NCBI GenBank assembly: GCA_030549335.1
Contig: CM060196.1
Coordinates: 15,515,501 to 15,579,500 of the forward strand
Direction of reading: 5' to 3'
Length of the DNA: 64,000 nt
DNA from: Pontederia crassipes
Taxonomy: Eukaryota > Streptophyta > Magnoliopsida > Commelinales > Pontederiaceae
The notes under the pieces are model-generated. The model was given only the letters and a program-made list of their open reading frames with translations, ran no database searches and had not been told where the DNA came from. Positions within the stretch are counted from its first letter, which is position 1; each line of letters opens with the position of its first letter. Shown here one piece after another: positions 1 to 11,485 of the stretch. Made by a program: the position numbers and the translations under genes.

Positions 1-2590
1 ATTATAATATAGGGAATTGGACTTGTTAAGGAGATTCAAAATTCTTTTAGCTAAAAGAGCATGTTGCATATGATATAATTTCTTAAAGCCCAAGCCCCCA
101 TCATTTTTGTGAGATTGCACAATTGACCAATTTATAACATGAATATCTCTTTTATCTCCGGATGAAGACCAAAAGAATCCTCTAGAGATTTTCTCAAGGG
201 AGGAGATGAAGTCTGACGACATGAATACAGCACCTAGAGAATAGTTTGGAATGGCATTCAAGGTAGAATTAATTAGAATTGATTTGCCAGCATGATTTAG
301 GGTTTTTATTTTCCAATAGCTAATTTATCTTGGAGTTTGATTGTGATATATTGCATAGACTTACAAGTGAGCCTTTTATAGGTAATAGGAAAACCAAGGT
401 ACATGAAAGGATAGGATCTAGCAAAGATGTTAAGAATATTCTTAATGATTGCTTTCCTCTTGTGATTGAATTTTGGGGGAAAATAGATGGAAGATTTATC
501 AAGATTTATTGTTTGATTTGTGAGAGATTTATAATGATAAAAAATGTTGATGAGTCTCTTGCAATTTGAAGAAGTAGCTGTTAAGCAAACCAAAAGATCA
601 TCAGCATATAAAAAGTGACTGATGGCCATATTTCCAATGGAAAATGGGACATGTTGTATATATTGACCTGATGATTCATGAGAGAGGAGAAGGTTTGTGA
701 GACCAGAACAAATAGATATGGGGACAAAAGGTCCTCCTATCTAAGACCCTTATGACTTTTGAAGTAAGTAGACAAAGAACCATTGATATTGCAGGTAAAG
801 TAGGGGGATGTAATACATGCCGTACTCCAATTTATGAAGTTAGAAGGAAAATTTATTAAATTAAGCACTTGTTCTACAACATTTCAAGATATCCTATCAA
901 AAGCCTTCTCCATATCAGCTTTAAGAATTAGAAATTTCCTTATACCCTTGGTGATTGAATGAGTGATCTCCTGAGCAACAAAGAGATTGTCGTGAATAGA
1001 CCTCCTGAGAGTCATCAATTAAAGTAAAAAGGGTGTGCTTGAGTCTGTTTGCTAGAATCTTAGCAATAGCTCTATATAAAATATTGCACAAGGAGATATG
1101 TCGATAATCCTTAACAGTGATTGGATTTTACTTTTTGAGAATGAAGGTAATGGAGGTATTGGCCGCCCTGGGGGTAGATGATTGATTTGGAAGAAATTCA
1201 GAATTTCCTTGGAAACATCAGAGCCTATAATATCCCAATAGTTTTTGTAGAACTCACTAGTGAAGCCTTTCCAGGAGCAAGCTGACAAATGGTATCCTGG
1301 ATCTACCTAGAAGAGATAGGGGATGAGAGGGAGGTAGGCCAAAAATTTTCAAGCTATGGAAGAGAAAGCCATTCACTGAGCAAAGGAGGGGGAGAAGATT
1401 CAGGTGCCTAGAGATTGGAATAGTGAGCAACAAAAGTTTCTCTAATTTGATCATCCTTAGTATATGTGATATTGTTATCCCCTTTAATGCATGTTATGTG
1501 ATTCCTTTTGTGCCTAATGACTGTACTAATATGGAAAAATCTGATATTCTTGTCACCATGTTTGAGCTAATTAATTCTGCATTTGGACCACCATTTAATA
1601 CTAATTTGTCTCAGGTATGCAGAATATTGATTGTATTTAGCTCTTAGATTTTTAAGCTCTAAGTCAGAGAGCCCATGGGTTTCATCCTTTAGTTCTATGA
1701 GAGAAATTTCATATTTGACCTGCTATGTCTTGTTTTCAAGTTTTCCTAAGTCTTTTTTATTCCATTGAGAAGTAAAATGCTTGATGGTGTTAAAAGAAGA
1801 TTGAACTGAGGTGGAGTCAGATCTGGATCTCCAGACTTTCTCCACAATCTATTTAGGCTCAGGATAATCAAACAAAAAATATTCATATCTAAATGGTTTT
1901 GGTTTGTGTTTCTATTATTTGTGATAAGCAGAATGGGTGCCTGATCAGATGTACCCCTAGTAAGAGTTTTCAGAGTTAGATTTGGGAAACTAGATAGCCA
2001 GTGATGATTTATAAGGGCTCTATCTAGCCTACAGAGGATACAGGCATTAACATTACAATTGTTACACCAGGTATATTCAGATCCAGATAGGGGAATATCA
2101 AAGAGACCTTGATTGTGGATAAGACCCTGAAAAGTCCTTACAGATTTGCTATTACTAAATGGTGCACCCCCTCTTTTATCAACCAGGGGAGATAATCAAA
2201 GTTCAAGTTTATTAATTCATGCCATAGAGAATTACGGGGCGTAGATAGATTACTAGCATAAATAGCAGATAATAGAAAAGAGAAATTTTTTATTGTAACC
2301 ACAGCATGAAGACATTGAGAGGAGGATTTAACCAAAAAAACATTAGCGTCACCATTTTTCCAAGCAACCAATATGCCGCCTGATGCGCCAGCACTATCCT
2401 GGTAGCATCCCTTCTAAATTTTCCCTAAGCGTTTGATAATAGTGTTAGATAATTTACCTGAGGTATGTATTTCAAGTAGGATGATGATGTCAGGTTTATG
2501 GAGTAGGATCATGTTTCGCAGGCGGTCTCTCATCTTCAATCTTTAAGCACCTCTACAGTTCTAGGCGAACATCGAAATCATAGATTATCT
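1..2590 (-). pseudogene. LINE ORF2 (endonuclease and reverse transcriptase), broken and cut by the window edge
   Basis: Read on the minus strand. The start (2590-2440) retains an NCRGA-like motif and a PDIIILLE motif of the apurinic-type endonuclease; 2371-2138 continues with GGILVAWK, matching the SGGIxxxW block. Reverse transcriptase pieces follow: a GFTSEFYKNYW block near 1260, an FKSHKGLR-type block near 750, and the catalytic FLYADDLLV motif near 600. Sequence at 1-300 matches the post-RT region with a GGLGFKKL block and an ALLAKR block. Many stops and frameshifts separate these. The intact protein would nick target DNA and prime reverse transcription; this one is inactive. Confidence 0.8.
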
Positions 2591-2714
2591 TGAGGGGGAG
2601 GGGAAAAAATGGGGTCCCTTTTTGCAGAATAGAGGACACATAAGCATCAGTGAGGGCATTTCACAGTATAGACTTACTTTTTTAACCCGACTTCCACGCG
2701 ACCTAGCGGATAGA

Positions 2715-4149
2715 TTAGGAGGTGGAGGAGAGAAACGTGAAGATGCCCGCCAGCGCCGGGGCTCCGGAGGTAGTTCCATGATGAGCTATATCGTCATCCG
2801 ACTCCTCGTGCGAAGGCATCGTATCCGAGGCCCGGGCAAGGGACTGAAATCTCTCAAAAACTTGCAAGACTAAGTTCTCGTGCGATGGGGGGTTAGTGCA
2901 TAGGACGCTAGAAGGAGAAGATAAGGTGAGATTAGAGGGAGCCCTAGTATTTGTGGAAGGAGCCAACTGTGAACCCTTTTGGCCACGTGAGGGCGTCTTA
3001 CTCGAGGACAACAACATCACATGATTAGGGTTAGGCATGAGAAAGTGAGAAATGGGAGTGGATGAGTACGTATCCATTGGATGTTGTGATGGAGGGTCCA
3101 GATGCAATTTATCAACCGATGAGTTGTTGGACCGGGGAGCCTCCGATTCAGTCGATTGGGCCGGTTGTCGGCTCATTGTATGAGGAAGGAGAGTATCACC
3201 TCTCGTAGGGTTTCGACAACAACGGCCATAGTCCGACGGCGAGAAGAGTAAGAACGCATCCAAGTCCCATACAACAACAAACCATCCTTGCCCACCGGAC
3301 GGAGACCTCCAGCATCAAGCCGGTTAGGACAAGCATCGAGATGGTGCCTTAAATGGCCACAGTTAAAGCAGAATCGGGGGAGATTTTCGTAGGTGACGCG
3401 CTGGAAGAACCTCGATCCATCTGGTAACTTAATCCAAGTGCCTTGTTTGACCGGCATGGCAAGATCTAGTTCAACGCGGACACAGGCATAGCGGAGCTTC
3501 TCTCCGGAGGCCGTGAACCGTCGATCTTCAGAGGCTGCCCGAAGATGGAGGCTATGTGCTGAATCATTTCCACACACCCCGAGTTCATAAGACAAACCCA
3601 GAAGCTGGATCCAAACAGGGGAGGTCGAGATCCGCTCATCGTAAGGTCAGAAAAATGCTTTAGCTTGTGTGACATGCAAAAAGTTACCATTAAAATTCCA
3701 TGGGCTTTGAGTCATAACTTTTAACCTGTCGGCCATGTTTCCGAAAGAGAAGAGAAGTAGTTGTTGCCGATGTCAGAAATCCAAAGCGAAGTTGAGAGTG
3801 TCTAGAGGGTGGTGAGATCTGCAATAAGAGCGGTTGCCGACTGAGTGATGTCCATCAACCGCCCCATTAAACACATCTTTATATCATCAGATCGCTTTGC
3901 GATCTCGCCTTGCGAGATGATGACTTCATTGGTGGATGCCTCCTGGATCGCTTGGAGACACTGTTTAGAAATTTGAGGGAGGGAGGAAGCCGACGGACGC
4001 TGCGATCTCACCACGTCCGACCATCTTTTAGGGTTGAGTGGGCGATTTGGGGGATTTGTAAGTAGAGGAGGGAGAGAAGAAGATGTTTGTGGGGGGAGGT
4101 GTGAAAGGGGCGACAGTGGAGGAGGAGGGTCAGGAGGGCGAGTCATCAT
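2715..4149 (-). pseudogene. LINE ORF1 (gag-like, zinc knuckle), broken
   Basis: ORF1 of the LINE, in several frames. It begins at the ATG at 4149 with a proline/serine-rich stretch (residues MMTRPPDPPPPLSPL...) containing a WSDVV motif typical of plant LINE ORF1 proteins near position 45. Downstream, around 3310-3360, is a single CCHC zinc knuckle (CFNCGHLRHHLDAC) preceded by an LPRFCF-type lead-in, as in DUF4283-linked ORF1 proteins. The tail (2715-3263) is low-complexity Ser/Pro-rich. Frame changes occur near 3800-3690, 3595-3466 and 3260-3173. The family product is an RNA-binding protein that packages the LINE transcript; this copy cannot make it intact. Confidence 0.75.
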
Positions 4150-4184
4150 TTTTTCTCACTCCGCTCGCTGCTTGAACCACTACA

Positions 4185-4830
4185 CGTGTATGGCACCCCC
4201 TCAAGTTGAGTTTGGAAAAAGTCTAATAACCCCAAGTTGTCTTGCAATTCTTTTTGTCACGATATCAATTGTAGGAACATAACTGCATTGTATTGGCACA
4301 ACTCATCCCAAAGAAAGTGATATTATGCCTCTATATGTTTGATTCTTTCATGACATGATTAATGGTGGCATATGGATCACAGCCTATCATGAAAAAAATT
4401 GGCTTCTAAACTATTATAATTAATTCCTAAAATAAACTTTCAAGCCGCACCATTTTTGCTAGAGCTAAAGCCATACTATCATATAGAAGATATGGCAACC
4501 ATGTCTTTTTTTTCGAAGATAAGAACAAATCTTCAAGATTAAAGCAAAAAGCTACAATAAACCTCCTCATGAAGCCCAATTTAAGTATCAATGAACTATA
4601 AAAGTGTTAGTTCTCTTGGAAGGAAAAAAGAGTCAATTCCTTTGAGGAACTTTTAAGCACATGACAATTCTCATCGCAGCTTCTAGATGGAATGCTTTTG
4701 AACTTATGCATGAATTGATTAAGGTGTTGTATTGCAAAGGTTATTAGATTTAGTTTCAATTAAGTATCTCAGCCTTCCAATGAGCTTTTGATATTCTTTC
4801 GAATCTAGAAGTTTTATCTATATTGAACTT
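4185..4830 (-). pseudogene. Ty1/copia polyprotein relic (end of RT and RNase H)
   Basis: Hand translation of the minus strand gives EYQKLIGRLRYL near 4795-4760, the conserved copia block after the reverse transcriptase, then a degenerate KFLKGID-like block, a VARSS-like block (RNase H) near 4510-4490, and a terminal region ending close to 4190. Numerous stops and small indels interrupt it, and no LTR is recognisable on either side. It lies immediately beyond the LINE ORF1 start, so the LINE may have inserted into this copia remnant. What I infer is the family, from block order; a protein search would settle it. Confidence 0.6.
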
Positions 4831-4937
4831 TTTTTGTTAGAATCTCAAGTCTTAAATCACGTAAGTGAGAAGGAATTTGGAGGGATTTGAGCTATGAAAG
4901 TAGGCTTGTCCATTTGATTATCTCTAGCTATTTTTTA

Positions 4938-5411
4938 GGGTTATTTTGACACCCTAACTATAATATTTTTACACCTAATTCAAAACTATAAATTTACAAA
5001 TTTTAGTCCTTGAACTTATTTAAATTTAACACTTAAGTCCTTCCACTAATTTTAATCTAAAATTTGTTAAGTCTGTTTTCTAATAACTATGAAATGACAT
5101 TGTTATCTTTTTAATATGGAAAAAATGTAAAAACATAAAAATATTGACTCAAGCATAGTATTGCATAAAAATATTATTATCAATTAATATTTTTATTTGT
5201 ACTGATTATTTTATATTTTTAAAATATTTATATTTTAATATGAAACTAAGGGTAAAAAATGATATTTCACAATTAAATTAATAAAATTTAGTTTAAATTT
5301 AATGAAAGAACCTAAGGTCAAATTTAAATAAGTTTGGGGACTAAAATTTATAAATTTAGGATTAGATATGAAAAAAAGTTATAGTTCAGGTGGTGTTAAA
5401 GGAATTAACCT
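4938..5411. mobile_element. Mutator-type MITE with long terminal inverted repeats
   Basis: About 474 bp, AT-rich, non-coding. The left end (GGTTATTTTGACACCC...) and the reverse complement of the right end (GGTTAATTCCTTTAACACC...) align for about 100 bp, including a shared block reading like 'actataaatttacaaattttagtcc'. It is flanked by a 9-bp direct repeat TATTTTTTA (4929-4937 and 5412-5420), the size expected for Mutator-type transposition. The repeat is low complexity, so chance is possible, but together with the long inverted repeats the call is reasonable. Confidence 0.65.
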
Positions 5412-5420
5412 TATTTTTTA

Positions 5421-5653
5421 TTAATGATTACATGATAATTTTTTAAAAATATTTCTCAAGCCCCAATGTTTATTTCTATTGGACAATATCATTTCCTTTT
5501 ATTTTAATTCTTTAGATTGTCGTTACACTTTTAATATATATAAAGTAAATCTAAAAAATATATATTAGTTTTATTTTTGCAAATAAGTTTTCTATTCTCA
5601 TAGAGTTAGAAGATTTCATTTTGTAAAATCCATATTATTTATTTCAAGTTAGT
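5421..5653. other. AT-rich non-coding stretch
   Basis: Short AT-rich intergenic DNA between the Mutator-type MITE and the solo LTR. No reading frame, repeat or recognisable motif beyond T/A runs was seen. Confidence 0.6.
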
Positions 5654-5658
5654 TATAC

Positions 5659-7685
5659 TGTAACACCCGAAAAAAAAATTGAATTTCAAACCTAACAGCA
5701 ACATCCACTTTGTTAACAAGCAATTAATGGGAAATTATATCCATTAAAGGTGAGATAATAGAGGGTTGGGAAAAAGGATTAAGAAAGGAATAATAAAAAT
5801 TAGAGAATCCTCTCATCTCCCATACCAGCAGAGAGTCCCATTTCCCTCCCTGTTGATCTGGCCAGCCATCTTTGAAACACTCCACCTCACACCCGGATTG
5901 GAAGAGGAGAGTCATCCCTGCAATATTGTTAGTAAGAAGGGATAGAACAACCCCTCTTTCTGTTCCTCTCTCCTGCATCCTCACGCATTTTTATTTTAGA
6001 GATCACTTCCTTAGGTTTCTCCTCCAATCGGACTGCCTCGCATGTGGAGAGCGACAAGGGGAAAACTATCGTCGTTGATCAGAATTTTTCGTGCAAGAAT
6101 CGATCAGGAAAAGAGGTGGGTGAATCTAAAATTCCCCTACATAGCCTAAATAGAATTAGGACCGTGATTATCCTGGAATGTGACCCATGTTCGAATAAAG
6201 GAAATGAAAAAGGAATAGATTGGTTGCTTTGATTTGAAATGTGTGGTTGATTTCTGATTTGTTACTATTTTGTTATTAAGTATGTGTTTCTCTTCATGAT
6301 TTCATATTTAGATGATCATTTGGAAGTAGTGATTTCATTTAGAAATGAAAATGTCATCCTCACCTTCCTCCGGCTTATCACTGGCAGTCTGTTCACGGTT
6401 TCACACTCAATGATGGCAACTAAACATAAGGATTGCGCTCGTTGCGGGACTTCTCAATCCTCAAAATTTTAAGGCCTGTTCAAATTCTGATTTACGTCGA
6501 CTGGTCGACCGATCCAGAGATATCGGTCGACCGGTAAGTTCCAGTCCACCCGCCTGAAAAAAAAATCGGTCGACCGATCATCCCCCTTTGAACTGCGTGG
6601 TTCGGCCGACCGTGGCCCATTAAATGGACCCAGCACCATCTGTCGACCGATCCAGAGATATCGGTCGATCGGTACTAATTAATCGATCGACCAATTAGGA
6701 AGAATTGGTCGACCGAACCTTAAGCCAGATTTTATTTTGCTTTCTATTTTATCTAGATTTTTCATGATTATGATATGTTATTCCCTGCTAATTGAATTGC
6801 TGTATGACTGAATCATTTATCTTGTTATTGATCTGTACCTTCAGTGATCCAATCCTTCTTATAGAACGAAAGAATGATATATTGATAAAGAGGTTAATAA
6901 AGAAAGGTAAAAAGATAAAGAGTGGGTGACCAGCCCATGCCAAGTGGGTCGCTCTCTTAGCTATGGTTTGATCACACATTGGCTACACAAGGCTGTATTA
7001 TTTGCTCGGCGTAAAACCCCAAAAGTTAAATGCACCTAAAGTCACTTAGGCTAAGAAAAAGTTCAAGGATAAGGAGAATGTACAAACGATATGAGTATGA
7101 TGGTAAATGAAGTATGATTATTAATTCAGTATGATTATTACATCTTTTGATGATTATAAAATTAATACATGATATATGTCCCCCGTTATCCATTAATGTC
7201 TATAATCAAATGATCTTATGCACTCTATCTGATTTTAATTTAAGTGATTACTAATTCTGACTAATTTTATTTATTCATTATGCATTGAGTACTATATTAA
7301 TTTTTCACTAGACTGTATAGCTTACGAGAGGACCTCATCCCCTGTGTTCATTTTCACAGGGTCAAGTCAGTGATGATGTTGAGAACGTGTGCCGCGACCA
7401 GCTCAAGCGATAACAAAGCACGTGAACTAAAAAAGGGCCTAGTTATCATTTTCTTTGTTTTCCGCATTTATGAATTTGGATGTAGTTCAGATGTTATAGT
7501 TATCATGAAGATTTTGTACTATTTCAGACTTCCACTATTATGATATTTCTATTTTCCTCTTTATTTTTATTGCTGATATGTCATCGTTTTAATTGAGATT
7601 TGGTCAATTTTTAGTCAGCTGTAATTTTCGTAGCGCTTTTAGATAAATCCTCGTCACATGACGTTGATCGATTTGGGACGTTACG
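5659..7685 (+). mobile_element. Solo LTR of Ty3/gypsy family A
   Basis: Begins TGTAACACCCG and ends CGTTACG, i.e. TG...CG where the family ends TG...CA. Flanked by a perfect 5-bp direct repeat TATAC (5654-5658, 7686-7690). It is collinear with the LTRs of the complete element at 34723-43359: the same purine-rich start region, the block ending 'aaattcccctacatag', the palindromic GGTCGACC cluster, the block around 'gtgatgatgttgag' and the 'ggacgttac' end. At 2027 bp it is LTR-sized with no internal region, so it is best read as the product of LTR-LTR recombination. Confidence 0.9.
6495..6718. repeat. Palindromic GGTCGACC cluster inside the solo LTR
   Basis: Repeated near-palindromic sites built on TCGGTCGACCGATC, several followed by the spacer 'cagagatatc'. 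At least seven recognisable copies, some degraded to GGTCGATCG or GGTCGACAG-like forms. The same cluster, at the same relative position, recurs in both LTRs of the element at 34723-43359. Confidence 0.8.
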
Positions 7686-7690
7686 TATAC

Positions 7691-8061
7691 TCTCGGATTT
7701 TTACTACCATTCTCTTTGTAGATTTGACCATAAAATACTCTAATAAAGTCTATATACTTGCGCGCAGTTTGTTTTATAGATTTTTTAAAATTTGATTGAA
7801 AAAGTGTTCAAGTCGGGGCACATCTCCAAAGTAGGGATACTCGCCTATTTTCACATACTCTCTCACATGCTCAATTTTGCTATTGTATATAAATTAAGAC
7901 ATTTTTATTTCAAGCTTAATTTTTTAAGCTTCAATTGTTTATTCTGATCATTTTCTCATAATTCTACATTTCATTGTCCATAAACACACACAATTTCATA
8001 ACTTCTCACCGCAACATCTGACAAACAAGAATCATCCACGAATCCCTTTTTTGCATAAAGA
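7691..8061. other. Non-coding stretch with a TATA-like site
   Basis: No gene seen. A TATATAAAT-like box lies at 7886-7894 on the plus strand, about 170 bases before the ATG at 8062 of the broken frame described next. Whether it is a promoter is inference only. Confidence 0.3.
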
Positions 8062-8403
8062 ATGCTACTCGAGGCAAAATATTTGTTTGAGTATACCAGC
8101 TGATATGAAATTAAGATTAATCCTAGGGAAGCTGAAGCATTCATATACAAAGATCAAAAGTTAATCACAATAGCATTCGTCAAAGTAGAAGAATCTGAAG
8201 CCATTCAGATTGAAAGAATAAGACAATTGGATCTGAATGTTCTTCGACAATTCATTAAGCAAATAACACAAATACTTCACATTGATAAAAAAAAAGCTCA
8301 GTCCAATAAATGTGCTAAAGGTAATTGCAAAAAAGGACCCAAAAAAAAAATCACCACAGTCCAGAAATCAAGAATTCAAAAGGTGTGGCAAAAGACTCTT
8401 TGA
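8062..8403 (+). pseudogene. Broken lysine-rich reading frame, unknown
   Basis: Starting at the ATG at 8062, the frame reads MLLEAKYLFEYTS, hits a TGA at 8101-8103, then stays open for 99 codons to a TGA at 8401. The open part contains YEIKINPREAEAFIYK, a helix-like central region, a CAKGNC motif and a lysine-rich tail (KKGPKKK). I do not recognise the family. In AT-rich intergenic DNA an open run of 99 codons is somewhat unusual but can occur by chance; no homologue is visible elsewhere in the window. It could be a decayed gene with one nonsense change or noise. Confidence 0.3.
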
Positions 8404-8892
8404 ACTGGTTCCCTCAATTTCAATCCACGTTGAGTGATAACAAACCATGAAGGATATGAACAAAAGAAGTAATTGGGAAAAAGGAGATATTTTATTTCTC
8501 TGCAGAGCTCTAGAAAAGATAAAATGTTAACGCGACTTCTCTTTTCGTTTTCGAAAATTTAATTGTGCATGATAACATGTAACTCATTATTATGTAAAAG
8601 TGTTAATTCACCAAAATGAACTTTCATTTCAGGATAAATCTACCAGACATCCCTAAATCCATTTCGCTGCAGTTTATATATTTTTTAATTAGTTACATAT
8701 TCTTCAAATTTATATGACACGTAAATTATCACCATATGCTGACGCATCATGGATGCGTGCCATTTAGTATTATAAAAAGTACGTTTTCTTTCCCGGCTTG
8801 GGGTTCTTGAAAAAAAACATTTTATTAAAATTATCTATATTATTGACTACGAATTTTTGGTATGCTGAAATGATTTTGATTTATGGACTATT
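8404..8892. other. Non-coding stretch, nothing recognised
   Basis: AT-rich sequence without a convincing frame or repeat. It separates the broken lysine-rich frame from the inverted-repeat element. Confidence 0.5.
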
Positions 8893-10262
8893 TGTCAGTT
8901 TGGTACGGGAACATTAGTAGAACATTAGTTCTTGAGAACTAATTGATTTGATAAAAAAGTTTGGGTTGGTGTTTGGATGAAAAAATATAATGATGAGAAT
9001 TTAAAAAATTGATGTGATGGATAAGTTTTAGTGGGTGCTTGGATAAAAAATGAAAACTAATAATATAATTTATTATTTTATGAAGTATAAAATTATAATA
9101 AATAAGAATATGTTATTAATATTATAATTTACGTAAATCATTATATTATTAATATTTTTATTTATTTTGATTAAATATTAAATATTATTAATATTATAAT
9201 TTACGTATATTTTAAGATCTAAATATAATATAATTTTTTTAAAAAATAATTGAATAGTTTAATTAATAAAATATTTATTAATTATTAGAGTGTTTTATTT
9301 TATAATTTTTAATTAATAACATTTAATAGATTATGTTATAATATTCCTAATAATGTATTAATATATTATAAATTATATATACATACATTATAAAATAATT
9401 AAAAAAATAGATGAAGTTTAAAAAAAAAGTCAAAGTTTGCGGCTCACGTTGAAAAAAAAAGTAAAAGTTCTTGCCTTCAAGAACTATATATTAAATATTA
9501 AAAAAAAGACAAGAACTATGGATGGGAACATTTCACCAAATGTCTCCGTCCATGGTCACGTTAAAATTTTCGTCACGTATTGCATTTGGGAATAAAACGC
9601 GTTGTTCTCGCGTTTTGTTCTCAACCAAACACAGAGAACTAGTTGGAACTAAGCCCTTCCTCAAATAAGAGGAGAAGATTTGGTTCCCATGGTAAAATCA
9701 GACCTCTTTTTTAATGTTGGAACTAGTGATCCCAACATCATGATAGCTTGTTTTTTTTTTTTGCTTTTTGCTTTTTGTTTTTTGTTTTTATTTTTTTATT
9801 TAACCTATTTTTCTTTTCTATTTGCTTTTATCATTTTCTCTTTTTTATCTTTTCTTTTATAAAATAATTTATTTATTATATATAATATATTTATTTAAAT
9901 AATTAATATAATATTATTTATTACTTATTATTTCATTAAAAAATTCAATATTCTATTAAATATTAATTATTAAAAAATATTTTTATATTTAAATAACATA
10001 TTTTTTAACAAAATTTTTTACATAAGTTTTTTAATATATATTATGTTTTAATTATTTTATAATCTACATTTATAATATATATTTTAATTCAATCACCCAC
10101 TAAAATTAAGCCATCACATATACTTTTTTCTATCATATCAACTACCTTATTCCTCATCATCAAATTTCACTCCATTCAAATACATTCCCAACTAATCTGT
10201 TAACTCAAATTATTCACGGAAACTTAGTAGAACTCCAGTTCCTGTTGCTAAATGACCCCTTA
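8893..10262. mobile_element. AT-rich element with long imperfect terminal inverted repeats
   Basis: The left arm (about 8893-9050: 'gtcagtttggta', 'gtgtttggatga', 'ttttagtgggtg') matches the reverse complement of the right arm (about 10100-10262: 'gtcatttagcaa', 'gtatttgaatgg', 'ttttagtgggtg'). The interior is very AT-rich with a T-rich run near 9752-9860 and has no coding content. This is the form of a foldback or MITE-type DNA element of about 1.37 kb. The ends and target duplication could not be fixed, and the sequence around 9535-9670 may be a further insertion. Confidence 0.45.
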
Positions 10263-10460
10263 ATGTTTGTCCTCCATATCAAAGTAGGGACATCATCCCC
10301 ATGTCCGTCTCCATCAATTTCTCATTTGACGTCCGATTAAAAAGTGCATGGTTATGAAAGAAAAGTTGTGGTCGATTCAGTCGTGCCAGTTCAGTTGTGC
10401 TAAATCCTACCACATCTTTGCCCCTTTCTTCTCTCGTTAAACTCTTGCCCTTCCACCTCA

Positions 10461-11296
10461 TCATCTTTCCCCCTCGTCGTCGTAGGATGCCACGCCCGGA
10501 ATGACCTCCTTAGCCGTCATAATGAGTTCAATAGCCTTATCATTGTCGTGCACGAATGAGGTGATCACTAAACTTCTCACTGCGGGACACCACATAGTGG
10601 AACGACCTCTCTTGCCGCTGAGTTGATAATCTTCAACAAGCTCCCTAACATTGTCTTTGTCGGGAATGAACTTGGTGATCCCCTTAGAACCATCACAAGC
10701 TTCCTAACCTCCTTTTCGTTGCGTATGTGAACATGCCTAGGACTGAGCACGGATCGGGTCGACCCGATCGACCCAGCCTGCATCGATTCAATTATCCGAG
10801 AAATATTCTCGGCCTGGTTATAAAATCGGGTCGAGGATCGGGTCAAATGAATAGAAAACCCTGTGAATTCCTGGTCGAGACTAGGTCTAATATATGAAAA
10901 CTCGACCTGTGACCCGACTCGGTTGTAATAATAATAAAATAATAATTATGCTACCCGATTCTAATTATTTATTAATTTGATGGTTATTTCTTCATTTTAA
11001 AATGCTTAAAATAATTTTGTTGACTTATTATATGATAAATTGATGTAATCTTTTGCTAATTGTATAAACATTTTTTATATTTTAATAAATTTTTAAATAA
11101 TTTTTTGGACCCGATTAAATTCCTAATTTATCGGGTCCGACCTGATCCCGATATGGGTGTACCGAGTCTAAAAAAATTTATACCCGACATAAACCTGGTC
11201 GGGACTGGGTCATAGTGGACCTGGACCAAATTTTGCTCAGGCCTAAACATGCCTCTTCGTCGCACGAGCCTCATCACCACCGCCATTCATCTCCAT
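10461..11296 (-). pseudogene. Small gene of unknown function interrupted by a MITE
   Basis: Minus strand. From an ATG at 11296-11294 the frame reads MEMNGGGDEARATKR and runs into the MITE at 10738-11245. Removing the element and one copy of its target duplication continues the frame with HVHIRNEKEVRKLV, then a one-base frameshift near 10680 leads to an open run ending in TGA at 10461-10463. The total would be about 107 codons. Three segments look like diverged repeats: HIRNEKEVRKLV, FIPDKDNVRELV and FVHDNDKAIELI. Base composition is clearly more GC-rich than the surrounding DNA. I do not recognise the family. It is dead through insertion and frameshift. Confidence 0.4.
10738..11245. mobile_element. 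hAT-type MITE with 8-bp target duplication
   Basis: 508 bp, non-coding. Terminal inverted repeats TAGGACTGAGCA (left) and TGCTCAGGCCTA (right; reverse complement TAGGCCTGAGCA) differ at one of 12 bases. Flanked by a perfect 8-bp direct repeat AACATGCC (10730-10737, 11246-11253), the hAT signature. Subterminal regions are rich in GGGTCGGGT/ACCCGACCC-like words, as is common for hAT elements. No transposase is present, so it must be mobilised in trans. Confidence 0.85.
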
Positions 11297-11485
11297 CTCG
11301 CCTCCTCATGAGTTATCGTAGAAATAGAGAACTTCGGACATAAGGGCCACCTCGCTCCCTCGCCTTCGTCACGGCTACAAGTGGCATTCTTAGGCCATGT
11401 ACACAAGATGTTGAAGCGGAGGTCACACGGGGATCACTAGAACGAGCGACAGGGGTGCCAGGATGAGGAGAGGGGAGAGTGCAAC

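Larger units (their letters stand above)
1..4149 (-). mobile_element. L1-type LINE retrotransposon, 3' end beyond the window, degenerate
   Basis: A non-LTR retrotransposon read on the minus strand: ORF1 starts near 4149, ORF2 follows from about 2590 and runs off the left edge. The order ORF1 with a CCHC zinc knuckle, then endonuclease, then reverse transcriptase is the standard plant L1 layout. Both frames are broken by stops and frameshifts, so this is a dead copy. The right boundary (near 4150-4180) is set by the ORF1 start and by copia-like sequence beginning just beyond; the true 5' UTR end and target duplication cannot be seen because the 3' end lies outside the window. Confidence 0.85.

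Noticed and set aside
2138-3595. CRISPR-like or regulatory reading of the short repeats in the LINE region
   Set aside because: The sequence is explained by degenerate LINE ORF1 and ORF2; no regular repeat-spacer pattern exists.
6495-6718. The palindromic cluster as a CRISPR array
   Set aside because: Units are short palindromes with irregular spacing inside a plant LTR; spacers are conserved between LTR copies, unlike CRISPR spacers.
9680-9862. Frame of 60 codons rich in Phe and Leu that looks like a membrane segment
   Set aside because: It is a translation of a T-rich run in an AT-rich transposon-like element.
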